A DNA stretch of 64,000 nucleotides, from NCBI RefSeq assembly GCF_003814875.1, contig NZ_RKQF01000001.1, positions 3,658,001 through 3,722,000 of the forward strand, given 5' to 3'. Position numbers and translations under genes: made by a program. The DNA comes from Streptomyces sp. Ag109_O5-1 (GTDB lineage Bacteria; Actinomycetota; Actinomycetes; Streptomycetales; Streptomycetaceae). Below the pieces are notes generated by a model, which made no database searches, was not told where the DNA came from, and saw only the letters and a program-made list of their open reading frames with translations. This document shows positions 1 to 8,378 of the stretch, piece by piece; the first letter of the stretch is position 1; every line of letters starts with the position of its first letter.

Positions 1-2
1 TC

Positions 3-644
3 CTCATGGACGCCCCCGCGTTCGAGGGCTTCTTCAACGGGACCTTCCCCAAGGCCATCTCCTGGTTCGAGGACGTCGCCTTCCTCACCGGCACCGGCAT
101 GGGCGAGCCCCTGGGCTACATCAACTCCCCCGTCTCGGTGCAGGTCGCCGCCGAGAACAACCAGCCTTCCGCGACGATCGCCTGGGAGAACATCGTCAAG
201 ATGTACGCCCAGATGCTCCCCACCAGCCTGGGACGCGCGGTGTGGATCGCGAGCATCGACACCTTCCCGCAGCTCGCCACCATGGCCCTCTCGGTCGGCA
301 CCGGCGGCGGCCCCGTCTGGATCGGGAACATGGCCGGCGGCAACGGCGGCGCGGACGCCCCGCCCCTGACCATCCTCGGCCGGCCCGTGTACTTCACCGA
401 GAAGGTCGGCCCGCTCGGCACCACCGGCGACATCAGCTTCGTGGACCTGTCGTACTACCTGATCGGCGATCGCATGGAGATGCAGTCGTCGAGCTCCGAG
501 CACTACAAGTTCGCCAACGACAAGACCGCGTACCGCGTGATCGAGCGCGTGGACGGCCGCCCGTGGCTGCAGTCGCCGCTCACCCCCAAGAACGGCAGCA
601 GCGCGAAGCTGTCGCCCGTCGTCCAGCTCGCGTCTCGCCCCTGA
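3..644 (+). CDS. Phage major capsid protein, HK97 fold (5' partial)
   Basis: This is the C-terminal part of the major head protein; the reading frame is open to the window edge, so the true start lies upstream. About 214 residues are visible. The stretch FLTGTGMGEPLGYINSP is the usual HK97-type conserved loop (N/T-G-T-G-x-x-P-x-G-I/Y). The later TAYRVIERVDGRPW resembles the typical C-terminal strand of the family. Its role is to build the icosahedral procapsid and capsid. It heads the visible late operon. The product is well supported; only the N-terminus is unknown. Confidence 0.85.
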   Translation, partial: LMDAPAFEGFFNGTFPKAISWFEDVAFLTGTGMGEPLGYINSPVSVQVAAENNQPSATIAWENIVKMYAQMLPTSLGRAVWIASIDTFPQLATMALSVGTGGGPVWIGNMAGGNGGADAPPLTILGRPVYFTEKVGPLGTTGDISFVDLSYYLIGDRMEMQSSSSEHYKFANDKTAYRVIERVDGRPWLQSPLTPKNGSSAKLSPVVQLASRP

Positions 645-701
645 CGCCTGCGGCAGTGACGCCCCGCTAACCACCCCAGTCACAAACGGAAGGCACCAGC
701 A

Positions 702-1121
702 ATGGCAGGCATGTACGGACTCGGGCGCGTGTACAACGTGATCCCGATCGCCGCCGGAAACGCGTTCAAGTTCCGCGGCGCGTCCGCGTGCAGCTTCGTC
801 TGCACCGGAAATGACACCTTCACCCTCACCGCGTCCGCCACGTTCGGCGGCTCCTACGCGAGCCCCGGCAACATCATCACTCGCAAGGTGACGAACACCG
901 CCACCAACGGCACCGCCGCCTGGGTCGACGCCACCCAGTCCGGGTCCAACGCCGTCACGATCTCGTCCGGCACGGTCGTGTTCACCGTGCTGACGTCGCA
1001 GATCGCCGACCCGCTCGCCTACCTCAAGGTCAGCGTGGGCGCCTCCGGTCTCGTCACGGCGTTCCTCCACGACCTGACCGTGCAGCGGAAGCCCGCCAAC
1101 CTCGAAATCCTGGGGGCGTAG
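702..1121 (+). CDS. Phage structural hypothetical protein (possible head decoration)
   Basis: This is a 139-residue protein starting at an ATG with GGAAGG about 9 bases upstream. It is rich in Thr, Ala, Ser and Gly, has predicted beta character and shows no signal peptide or membrane segment. The position directly after the capsid gene is where siphoviruses often carry decoration or small head proteins, and that is the only basis for the tentative role. I do not recognise a named family. It lies 4 bases before the next gene, so the two are probably co-translated. Confidence 0.6.
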   Translation: MAGMYGLGRVYNVIPIAAGNAFKFRGASACSFVCTGNDTFTLTASATFGGSYASPGNIITRKVTNTATNGTAAWVDATQSGSNAVTISSGTVVFTVLTSQIADPLAYLKVSVGASGLVTAFLHDLTVQRKPANLEILGA

Positions 1122-1125
1122 TCCG

Positions 1126-1596
1126 ATGACGACGCTCATCCAGAACAAGGACGTCCGCCTCATGGCGGCCGGGCTCGCTGTCAGCCGGTCCACGGCCACC
1201 CTGCCCGCCAGCGCGACAGGGAACATCTTCGTCGTCGCCGGTGGCCGCATCCTCGTGCGCGGCCTGATCGGCGAGGTCACCACCGCCGTGCAGAACCAGG
1301 CGTGCACCCTCGCGATCGGTACCGCCCCCACGGTCGGTACCGGCTCGACGACGGCGCTCGGTACGGCGTCCAGCATCATCGCCGCGCCGATCGGCACCCA
1401 CATGGCGGCCAACCCGGGCGGCGCGACCACGGTGGACCTGTCCACTCAGGCGGGCGTCCTCATCAGCACGGCAGCCCTGTTCGTGGTCAACGCCGGGAAC
1501 ATCACGATCACCACGTCGGCGACGAACACCGGCTCCGTGAAGTGGGACCTGCTGTACATCCCGCTCGACAACGGCGCCCAGGTCACGGCGGCCTGA
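1126..1596 (+). CDS. Phage hypothetical structural protein
   Basis: This is a 156-residue Ala/Thr/Gly-rich protein with alternating hydrophobic and small residues, which looks like an all-beta virion protein. It has no catalytic motif or signal peptide. It starts 4 bases after the preceding stop, and the next gene begins at a GTG 2 bases after its own stop, so the three genes form a tight block. The segment VGTGSTTALGTASSI is low in complexity. The role is unknown; a head-decoration or virion-surface protein is an inference from position. Confidence 0.6.
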   Translation: MTTLIQNKDVRLMAAGLAVSRSTATLPASATGNIFVVAGGRILVRGLIGEVTTAVQNQACTLAIGTAPTVGTGSTTALGTASSIIAAPIGTHMAANPGGATTVDLSTQAGVLISTAALFVVNAGNITITTSATNTGSVKWDLLYIPLDNGAQVTAA

Positions 1597-1598
1597 CC

Positions 1599-2078
1599 GT
1601 GCTGGAGACCTGCCCGAAGTGCACCACCCGGTTCGCGGTGGGCCTGCTGCGCTGCCCGCACTGCCAGGCCCCCGCACCGGCATTCGCCGACCGCATGACG
1701 AAGGAGGACACCATGCCGCGCATCACCGTCGCCGGAGGCCCGTCCAACCCGGACGCGGCACCCGGCGAGACCGGCTACATCGCACCCGAAGGCGGTGAGG
1801 ACGTATCAGCTGGCAGCAACTCCTCGACATCCGACGGCAAGCACGAGCCGAGTGGGAGCGAGACCCCAACGTCGTCGGACCACCCGTCGCCTGCCCCCTC
1901 GACGGAGAACCCCTCCAGCCCGGACCACCCAGCGAGCCCGGCATCTTCTTCTGCCAGTTCGACGGATGGCAGTACCCCCGCGACTGGGTCCAGCCGACGC
2001 CGCCGGGAGGGCTCTTCGACGGAGTCGCGGAAGGCCCAGGGTCGTACGGGGGACTCCCGTAAGTCCAACGACGCCTGA
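1599..2078 (+). CDS. Zinc-ribbon protein with Ser/Thr/Pro-rich tail
   Basis: This 159-residue protein is read from a GTG at 1599. Residues 3-24 carry two CxxC pairs (CPKC then CPHC), a small zinc ribbon. The rest is almost entirely Ser, Thr, Pro, Gly and Asp, turning basic at the end (SSRRRREG), and is probably disordered. A longer reading from upstream is open but overlaps the previous gene entirely, so the GTG just after that stop is preferred. The function is unknown; the ribbon could bind nucleic acid or simply stabilise a short fold. Confidence 0.55.
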   Translation: MLETCPKCTTRFAVGLLRCPHCQAPAPAFADRMTKEDTMPRITVAGGPSNPDAAPGETGYIAPEGGEDVSAGSNSSTSDGKHEPSGSETPTSSDHPSPAPSTENPSSPDHPASPASSSASSTDGSTPATGSSRRRREGSSTESRKAQGRTGDSRKSNDA

Positions 2079-2116
2079 CCCAGCAGCACACGACGAGTTC
2101 GAGGGAGGAGGAGCAG

Positions 2117-3895
2117 ATGACCGCGACCGGCTACGTCTCAACGACCGGCGACCCCCGCAAAGTGTCCAAGGCGGGCGACACCATGACCGGCGACCTGGTC
2201 CTCAACGACTCCTCCCCGGACACCACCTTGTCGGCCGCCTCCAAGGGCTACGTCGACACGGCGGTGTCGGGGGCGCAGCAGACATCCCCGTGGGTGTTCG
2301 ACGTCACCGCGGCCGCCTACGGCGCCAAGGGGGACGCGCAGGTCGTCGCGGATGGAGCGATGTCCAGCGGTTCGGCAGTGCTCACCAGCGCGACGGCGAA
2401 CTGGCCCACGTCGGTCGTCGGCAAGTCGATCGCCGTCAAGAACGCCGGCGCGACCGGTGTGACGACCGGCATCGGCACGGTCCTGTCCCGGCAGAGCAGC
2501 AGCCAGATCACCCTCTCGTTCACCAACGCCTCCGGCGGCAACATCACCGGCGCGGTCGTCATCTGGGGCACCGACGACACCGCAGCGATCCAGGCCGCCG
2601 TGGATGCGGCCGAGGCATATCTCGCCACTCACACCTACGCGCAGGTCGCCTTCCCGCCGCGCGGGTACATCGTGGCCGGCGCGCTGAACCGGTCCAAGAG
2701 CGGCAACGGGCAGATCGTGTTCGGCCCATACGCGATGACCGCCGTCAGCAAGGCCCTGGAGTTCGCTGGCGTCGGCAACGGGGCGAATGTCCGGACGTGG
2801 CTTCAGACCGTCCCGCAGTTCGGCGGGAGCTGCCTGATCAGCTTCGGTGTGTACGCCTCCACCTCCGCGCAGACCGCCGACATCAACGCTCACGGCAACC
2901 CGGCCGTCCTGTGCGGCCCCAACGAGGCCTCCGGCTACGGGGCGGCCGCCACCTTCAGCAACCTCATGCCGATCGTCCGCAACCTCGCGATCCTCACCAC
3001 GCACTCGGCATACGGCCTGACCTACGGCGCCGCGAACTTCTGGGGCTGCGCCAAAGCCCACCTGGAGAACTTCGGCTACGGCACCGCCGGCACCGTCGCC
3101 AGCCCGAGCACTGACTACACGTCGCCGGGCACGTTCGGCACCGGCCTCTCGATCGGGCTGCTGCTGCCCGCGCCCGGCAACAACGACCACGTCGTGGCCG
3201 ACAACATCTCGTGCGGGGGCGGTTACACCTACGCCACGTTCCTCACCGAACACAGCCTCATCTCCCGCTACATGGCCCTGTACTGCTGGGCGGCGATCGT
3301 CGCCGTCGGCAACTACGCGGGCAGCGTCGGCTCCGTGCACGCGATGAAGGTCCTGTCCGCGTCGATCGAAGCGTGCACGCACGAGCTGATGGTGTACGGC
3401 GTCGGCTCCGGTGGCGTCGGCCCGATCATCGACATCGACCAGCTCAGTACCGAGTCGGGCACGCCGAACATCCACGCGTCCTCCAGCGCGGCCGCGGGCG
3501 GCGCGCTGGGTCGGGTGAAACTGACGGGCTTGTTCACCGAGTCCGGCGTGTCCACCACGTACCCGACCGGGATCGAGCTGGTCGACGGCCAGGTGCCGTC
3601 CCCGATCAAACGGAAGACCGGCACCTTCACAGCGAGTCCGATCGACCGTGTGCTGATCTGTGACACCACGGCGGGCGGCGCATTCACCGGCACCCTGCCG
3701 GCGGCTGATTTCTGCCCGGTCGAGTACGTTTTCAAGAACGTCGGCAACAGCAACCTCACGGTCGCGACGACATCCAGCCAGCTGATCTACACCAGCAGCG
3801 GCACGGGAGCCACCACCGCCACCCTCACCACCGGGCAGAGCCTACGTGTGCGGGCGCTCTACAACGGCTCGTCGTGGGGGTGGTACGCGACATGA
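2117..3895 (+). CDS. Tailspike-like protein with pectate-lyase (beta-helix) fold
   Basis: This is a 592-residue protein with GGAGGAG just upstream of its ATG. Residues 18-28 read KAGDTMTGDLV, a repeat typical of phage tail fibres. Around residues 65-160 come AAAYGAKGD and then GTDDTAAIQAAVDAA, the hallmark of the N-terminal pectate-lyase superfamily segment. A long Gly/Asn-rich beta-helix-like body and a compact C-terminal beta domain follow. It probably binds or cleaves the host surface polymer. Its place, between head and connector genes instead of after the tape measure, is unusual. No catalytic residues can be assigned by eye. Confidence 0.65.
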   Translation: MTATGYVSTTGDPRKVSKAGDTMTGDLVLNDSSPDTTLSAASKGYVDTAVSGAQQTSPWVFDVTAAAYGAKGDAQVVADGAMSSGSAVLTSATANWPTSVVGKSIAVKNAGATGVTTGIGTVLSRQSSSQITLSFTNASGGNITGAVVIWGTDDTAAIQAAVDAAEAYLATHTYAQVAFPPRGYIVAGALNRSKSGNGQIVFGPYAMTAVSKALEFAGVGNGANVRTWLQTVPQFGGSCLISFGVYASTSAQTADINAHGNPAVLCGPNEASGYGAAATFSNLMPIVRNLAILTTHSAYGLTYGAANFWGCAKAHLENFGYGTAGTVASPSTDYTSPGTFGTGLSIGLLLPAPGNNDHVVADNISCGGGYTYATFLTEHSLISRYMALYCWAAIVAVGNYAGSVGSVHAMKVLSASIEACTHELMVYGVGSGGVGPIIDIDQLSTESGTPNIHASSSAAAGGALGRVKLTGLFTESGVSTTYPTGIELVDGQVPSPIKRKTGTFTASPIDRVLICDTTAGGAFTGTLPAADFCPVEYVFKNVGNSNLTVATTSSQLIYTSSGTGATTATLTTGQSLRVRALYNGSSWGWYAT

Positions 3896-5283
3896 CCGAA
3901 GTCATCGCGGGCCAGCCCGTGACCCTGCTGGGGCAGTTCTACGACTTCCAGGGCGGCTCCCTCACCGACCTCGACGCCACGCCGACGATCACGGTCACCA
4001 GCATCGCCACCGGGGCAACCGCACTCGCCGCCACCAGCACGGGCGTCACCCACCCCGGGACCGGCTCGTACGGCTACGCCTGGACGCCGGGAGCCACACT
4101 CGCCGCAGGCGACTACCTCGCAACCTGGTCCGGCCTCAAGTCCGGGGCCCCGGTCACGGCGGCCGAGACCGTCACCGTCATCGCCCTGTACAGCGGCACC
4201 GCCGCCAACTCCAGCGCCGAGGGCATCTGCTACTGCACCCGCGAGGACGTCAAACGGGCCCTCGACGTCAAGGAGACCGCCCGCAGCAACGCACAGATCG
4301 ACCGGGCGATCCGCTCCGCCCGCGCCGACATCGACGGCCAGATGAACCGCGTGTTCTACCCGACCGACGCCACGAAACTGTTCGACTGGCCCAACTTCCA
4401 GTACGCCTATCCGTGGAGGCTGTGGCTCGACCAGTGGGAGCTCGCTGCGATCCCGACCGCGGTCACCTCCGGCGGCGTGCAGATCCCGCTGTCCGCGTGC
4501 AACTTCGAGCCCGTCAACTCCGGGCCCCCGTATACATCCCTGGAGCTGCGCCGCGACCTGCCGTACAGCTTCGGGGTCGGGCCGACGCCGCAGCGGGACA
4601 TTGCCATCACCGGCACGTGGGCCGGGTGCCCACTGGACACCGATCCGGCCGGCCAGCTCACCGCCGCCGTCTCCACGACGACCGCCACCACCGTTGGCGT
4701 GACGGACGGCAGCCTCGTCGGCGTCGGTGACCTCCTCATCGTCGACTTGGAGCGGATGCTCGTCACCGGCCGGGCGAGCAATGACACCGGCCAGACCCTC
4801 GTGTCCGGGGCGACGACGGCGAACCCCGGCGACAACGCGCTCACCATCCCCGACGGCACACAGGTCCACGTCGACGAGGTCATCCAGGTAGATGCGGAGC
4901 GCATGCTGATCTACGACATCACCGGGAACGTCGCGACGGTGAAGCGGGCCTGGGACGGCACCGTCCTGGCCACCCACAGCGCCGGCGCCCACGTGTACGC
5001 CTTCCGCACCCTGAACGTGCGGCGCGGCATGCTCGGCACGGCCGCGGCCACCCACGCCAACGCGGCCGCGTGCGCCATCCACCGCGTCCCGGCCCTCATC
5101 AAGGACCTCGCGGTCGCCGAGGCGGAGAACCGGCTGCTGCAGGAGATCTCGGGGTACGCCCGGTCGACGCCCAGCAGCTCCGGGAACAGCAAGCAGACCC
5201 AGGCCCGCCTGGACGCGCTGAACGACCTCCGGGACCGCGCATACACCGCCCACGGGCGCAAGAACCGGCAGCGGGTGATCTGA
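3892..5283 (+). CDS. Head-tail connector/adaptor-like protein
   Basis: The start is set by an ATGA overlap with the preceding stop, giving 463 residues. An N-terminal beta domain (about 1-105) looks Ig-like. Around residues 115-150 is CTREDVKRALDV followed by a helical stretch (IDRAIRSARADIDGQM), which resembles the helical adaptor (gp6/Ad1-type) proteins under the portal. The central part has two similar DLLIVDLERMLV / DEVIQVDAERMLI segments, an internal duplication. The C-terminus (RVPALIKDLAVAEAENRLL) is helical. The role as head-completion protein is an inference from helices and position. Confidence 0.55.
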   Translation: MTEVIAGQPVTLLGQFYDFQGGSLTDLDATPTITVTSIATGATALAATSTGVTHPGTGSYGYAWTPGATLAAGDYLATWSGLKSGAPVTAAETVTVIALYSGTAANSSAEGICYCTREDVKRALDVKETARSNAQIDRAIRSARADIDGQMNRVFYPTDATKLFDWPNFQYAYPWRLWLDQWELAAIPTAVTSGGVQIPLSACNFEPVNSGPPYTSLELRRDLPYSFGVGPTPQRDIAITGTWAGCPLDTDPAGQLTAAVSTTTATTVGVTDGSLVGVGDLLIVDLERMLVTGRASNDTGQTLVSGATTANPGDNALTIPDGTQVHVDEVIQVDAERMLIYDITGNVATVKRAWDGTVLATHSAGAHVYAFRTLNVRRGMLGTAAATHANAAACAIHRVPALIKDLAVAEAENRLLQEISGYARSTPSSSGNSKQTQARLDALNDLRDRAYTAHGRKNRQRVI

Positions 5284-5284
5284 C

Positions 5285-5677
5285 ATGGCGTCCTACGGCA
5301 TCAGCCTGCGCCTGAAGGGCCCGATTGTGGAGGGCCGCGGCCCGGCCATCGTCAAGGCGATGACCGAGGTCGCGATCGAGGAGCTCGCCGACTACACCCG
5401 CTACGAGGTCCTCATGCAGCTCGACAGCGTGCTGCAGCATCCCACCGGCTACTACGAGTCGCAGATCGTCAAGGACCGCGTCGCACCGGACATCTACTCC
5501 GTCAACGACTCCGGCGTGATCTACGGGCCGTGGCTGGAGGGCATCGGCTCCCGCAACGCCCCCGTCACCAAGTTCGAGGGCTACCACACGTTCCGCACCG
5601 TCCGGAACCGCATGGCGCAGAAGGCCATGGCCATCAGCGAGGCGGCCATCGCACGGCAGATGGGGGCCCTGGAATGA
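5285..5677 (+). CDS. HK97 gp10-like neck/tail-completion protein
   Basis: This 130-residue protein starts 1 base after the previous stop region. It opens with a beta hairpin, then a long helix (MTEVAIEELADYTRYEVLMQ), then a central segment with VNDSGVIYGPWLEGIG and a C-terminal helix. This order, with the YGPWLE motif, is common in small gp10-like neck proteins of siphoviruses. It overlaps the next start by ATGA, so expression is coupled. The assignment rests on pattern and position. Confidence 0.55.
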   Translation: MASYGISLRLKGPIVEGRGPAIVKAMTEVAIEELADYTRYEVLMQLDSVLQHPTGYYESQIVKDRVAPDIYSVNDSGVIYGPWLEGIGSRNAPVTKFEGYHTFRTVRNRMAQKAMAISEAAIARQMGALE

Positions 5678-6132
5678 GCCTCGACGCGACCACCATCCTC
5701 AACGCCGTCGTCGGACACGCCCTCGCCTCCGGCTACTTCGAGCAGGTCAACGGACACGAGCCCCTGTCACCGCCCACGACCGGCGTGACGGCCGCAGTGT
5801 GGACGGAAGAGATCGGTCCGGCCCGCGGCACCTCCGGCCTCGATTCGACGTCCGCGCGGCTGGCCCTGTTCGTCCGCCTCTACATGCCGATGGCACAGCT
5901 GCCGTCCGACGCGATCGACCCGAACATGATGGCCGCCATCGACGCGCTCTTCACGGCCTACAGCGGCGACTTCGAACTCGGCGGCCTCGTCCGCGAGGTC
6001 GACCTCCTCGGGAGCTACGGCGCCCCGCTGTCCGGCCGCGCGGGCTATCTGAAGACGTCCGGCGTCGATTACCGGGTGTTCACGATCACCCTTCCACTCG
6101 TAGTTAATGATCTTTGGGAGCAGGTGTCGTAG
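5674..6132 (+). CDS. Tail terminator-like protein
   Basis: This 152-residue product starts at the ATG of an ATGA overlap. It lies between the neck protein and the first tail-tube-like protein, the normal place for the tail terminator that caps the tube. It has mixed alpha/beta composition, with an N-terminal helix (ATTILNAVVGHALASGYF) and strands near the end (YRVFTITLPLVV). No enzyme motif is visible. The function is inferred from gene order; the coding region itself is secure. Confidence 0.5.
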   Translation: MSLDATTILNAVVGHALASGYFEQVNGHEPLSPPTTGVTAAVWTEEIGPARGTSGLDSTSARLALFVRLYMPMAQLPSDAIDPNMMAAIDALFTAYSGDFELGGLVREVDLLGSYGAPLSGRAGYLKTSGVDYRVFTITLPLVVNDLWEQVS

Positions 6133-6893
6133 TGGCAAAAACCTCAGGCCTCGGGAACGCCCTCTACATCTCCGGCAACGACCTGTCCGGCGACATCACC
6201 GCCCTCGGCAACGTCGGCGGCGGCCCGGCCGTCCTGGAGAACACGGGCATCAACAAGAGCGCGTACGAGCGGCTCGGCGGCGTGCGGGACGGCCGCCTGG
6301 AGGCCACCAGCTGGTGGAACCCCACCGGCGCCCACCCCGTGCTGTCCGCCCTGCCGACCACGGACGTCCACGCGATGTACTGCTGCGGCACCGCGCTCGG
6401 CAGCCCGGCCGCGTGCATCGTCGCCAAGCAGGTCAACTACGACGGCACCCGCGGCAACGACGGCGCCTTCAACTTCGCCGTGTCGTTGCAGTCCAACGCG
6501 TTCGGCCTGGAGTGGGGCTACCTCCTTACCGCCGGCCAGCGCACCGATGTGGCGGCCACGAACGGCACCGGGGTGGACTTCGGGGTCGGTAGCTTCCCGC
6601 TGTTCAACGGGCAGGCCCTGTACGGGGCGCAGTGCTATCTGCAGGTGTTTGCGTTCACCGGCACCGACATCACGGTCAAGGTCCAGGACTCGGCGGACAA
6701 CGTCAGCTTCGCCGACGTGGCAGGCATGGCGTTCACCGCGGTCACCAGCGGGCCCGGCGTGCAGCGCATCGCGACCGCTTCGAACCAGACGGTGCGCCGA
6801 TACCTGCGTGCGGTGACCACCACCAGCGGCGGGTTCACGACGTGCACGTTCGCGGTCGCCGTGTCCCGCAACGACGTCTCGACGAGTTTCTGA
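6132..6893 (+). CDS. Major tail (tube)-like protein, long form
   Basis: This 253-residue protein begins at a GTG overlapping the previous TAG by one base. The N-terminal half has the tail-tube-like element ENTGINKSAYERLGG, also found as DITGIDKSAYERLLL in the protein at 7377. The C-terminal half (about 165-253) is a separate beta domain (GTDITVKVQDSADNVSF). That gives a tube domain plus an Ig-like or carbohydrate-binding decoration domain. It probably forms or decorates the tail tube. The paralogy to the 7377 gene is visible in sequence; which one is the main tube subunit is unknown. Confidence 0.6.
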   Translation: MAKTSGLGNALYISGNDLSGDITALGNVGGGPAVLENTGINKSAYERLGGVRDGRLEATSWWNPTGAHPVLSALPTTDVHAMYCCGTALGSPAACIVAKQVNYDGTRGNDGAFNFAVSLQSNAFGLEWGYLLTAGQRTDVAATNGTGVDFGVGSFPLFNGQALYGAQCYLQVFAFTGTDITVKVQDSADNVSFADVAGMAFTAVTSGPGVQRIATASNQTVRRYLRAVTTTSGGFTTCTFAVAVSRNDVSTSF

Positions 6894-6906
6894 GGAGGCG
6901 GAGCAG

Positions 6907-7329
6907 ATGGCGATCGAACCAGCGATGCCCGTTGGCGCATACCAGACGTACGAGGTCCGCGCCCCGCGGGACGTGCAGCAGAAGTCGGCGTGCGAGCAGG
7001 CGAACTGCAGGGCGTGGCGGTATGGGTGGGAGTCCGTCATCGACGAGTCCACCCCGCTCGGCCAGCAGCAGGCCGCGTACATCCGCACCCAGTCGGGGCG
7101 CACCTTCCGTGAGCAGCGGTCCGACGGCGGCCTGACGGTGTTCCGGTTCGAGTCGGGGCAGCGCTGCTTCGCCGAGCACGGCACCCGGCCGGAGCTCTAC
7201 CTCGTCCGCGACGGCGACCGTCGGGGCAACCCGACCGGCCGCCTGCGGCAGCACACGCGGCCGGCGGACTGGGTGGAGGACATGGCCGAGTCCCTGGACG
7301 CGGTCAGGACGGCCCAAGAGCGCGGATGA
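6907..7329 (+). CDS. Conserved phage hypothetical protein
   Basis: This 140-residue protein has a strong Shine-Dalgarno (GAGGAGGCGGAG) and lies between the two tail-tube-like genes. Visible features are three cysteines (SACEQANC and QRCFAEHG), several aromatic residues and an acidic C-terminal helix (DWVEDMAESLDAV). It has no signal peptide or membrane segment. I do not recognise a family. Its placement suggests a tail-assembly or virion role, but there is no direct evidence. Confidence 0.6.
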   Translation: MAIEPAMPVGAYQTYEVRAPRDVQQKSACEQANCRAWRYGWESVIDESTPLGQQQAAYIRTQSGRTFREQRSDGGLTVFRFESGQRCFAEHGTRPELYLVRDGDRRGNPTGRLRQHTRPADWVEDMAESLDAVRTAQERG

Positions 7330-7376
7330 CCGGCGTCTCCCGGGATCCAGCTAAATCGGAAAGAAAGGTGTAAACC

Positions 7377-7784
7377 ATGGCGAAGCAAAGCGGACTTGGC
7401 TGGACCACCCTCAGCGTCGACGACGCCTCGGGCACGCCGCGCGACATCCGCAACGACATCACCAACCTCCAGTGGGCGATGCCCCGCGGTGTGCAGGACA
7501 TCACCGGCATCGACAAGAGCGCGTACGAGCGGCTGCTGCTGCTCGCCGACTTCTCGATCACCCTGACCGTCGTGGCGAACTTCGCGACGAACCAGGAGCA
7601 CGACGTCTTCAAGACCGTGTCGTCGACGTCCGTGAACCGGACCACGACCATCGGTATCGGCGGCAAGTCCCTCGCCAACGAGGTCCTGTACACCGACTAC
7701 CCGCTCCAGCGGTCCAACTCCGGTGAACTCACCGCGTCCATCCCTGGCGTCCTCGCGGACGGAACTGTGCCGACCTGGGCGTAG
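7377..7784 (+). CDS. Major tail (tube)-like protein, short form
   Basis: This 135-residue protein has AAGAAAGG upstream of its ATG. It contains DITGIDKSAYERLLLLADFS, closely matching the KSAYERL element of the 253-residue protein at 6132, and ends in a beta-rich segment (NSGELTASIPGVLADG). Its size and position just before the tail chaperone pair fit a minimal tail-tube subunit, which polymerises around the tape measure. It lacks the extra C-terminal domain of its relative. Confidence 0.6.
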   Translation: MAKQSGLGWTTLSVDDASGTPRDIRNDITNLQWAMPRGVQDITGIDKSAYERLLLLADFSITLTVVANFATNQEHDVFKTVSSTSVNRTTTIGIGGKSLANEVLYTDYPLQRSNSGELTASIPGVLADGTVPTWA

Positions 7785-7830
7785 GCCCTGCGGAATTCCA
7801 CCAGCCAATTCACAGCAGAAAGAGAATTCC

Positions 7831-8223
7831 GTGGGCTTCGAACGCAACCCGAAGGTGTACCACCTCAAGTGGCAGGACGGCGAATACGCGGGCCTCGAAG
7901 TCCGCGTGCGCACCGTCAACATGGGCCAGCTCCTGGCCATGCGCACCGGGAGCGAAGGCAAGGACAGCACACAGGTCAGCGTGGACTACCTCGCTGAGCG
8001 CATCGTCGACTGGAACCTCACCAGCAACGGCGTCCCCGTACCTCCGACGCTGGAGAACATCCTCGCCGAGGACGACGATTTCGTCCTGGCCATCATCACC
8101 AAGTGGTCCCAGGCCATTTCAGGGGTGAGCGCCCCTTTGCCCGAGAGCTCGCCCAGTGGCGAGCCTTCCCCGGAGGAATCCGTAATTCCGATGGCACCAC
8201 TGTCGGCGAGCCAAGCGAGCTGA
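7831..8223 (+). CDS. Tail assembly chaperone, unshifted product (gpG-like)
   Basis: This 130-residue protein starts at GTG 7831 with AGAAAGAGA upstream. It lies between tail tube and tape measure, where siphoviruses place the chaperone pair that coats the tape-measure protein. The main body (about 1-100) is mixed alpha/beta; the end is a Pro/Ser/Glu-rich tail (PLPESSPSGEPSPEESV). A slippery heptamer at 8133-8139 allows a share of ribosomes to shift to -1 and make a longer product. It is absent from the finished virion in known systems. Confidence 0.75.
   Translation: MGFERNPKVYHLKWQDGEYAGLEVRVRTVNMGQLLAMRTGSEGKDSTQVSVDYLAERIVDWNLTSNGVPVPPTLENILAEDDDFVLAIITKWSQAISGVSAPLPESSPSGEPSPEESVIPMAPLSASQAS
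8133..8139 (+). promoter_or_regulatory. -1 ribosomal slippery site CCCTTTG
   Basis: Read in the frame of the 7831 gene the site is C CCT TTG, the X XXY YYZ phase needed for tandem slippage. After a -1 shift the next codons are GCC CGA GAG CTC, which continue the second open frame up to 8378. It sits about 85 bases before the unshifted stop. A Pro codon in the P site re-pairs as CCC and a Leu codon in the A site as TTT. The phasing is seen directly; shift efficiency is unknown. Confidence 0.75.
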
Positions 8224-8378
8224 CCTACGCCCGCCAGATCCTCGCGCTCGCCGACCGCTGGAAGCGGCTGCCGTCCGAGATCGAGAACGAACCAGCCGAA
8301 ACATTCCGGCTGCTGGAGATCGAACGATTGGGGGTGAACCCGGATGACCAACGTGGTGGAGATCCTGATCACGGCTAA
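8139..8378 (+). CDS. Tail assembly chaperone, frameshift extension (gpGT-like)
   Basis: This is the -1 frame segment, about 79 residues, expressed as a fusion to the first 103 residues of the 7831 product (about 182 residues in total). It has no convincing ribosome-binding site of its own. It is helical and charged (ELTYARQILALADRWKRL, then ETFRLLEIERLG), like the T domain that recruits the tape measure. It overlaps the tape-measure start by 35 bases, as is usual for such pairs. Confidence 0.7.
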   Translation, partial: ARELAQWRAFPGGIRNSDGTTVGEPSELTYARQILALADRWKRLPSEIENEPAETFRLLEIERLGVNPDDQRGGDPDHG

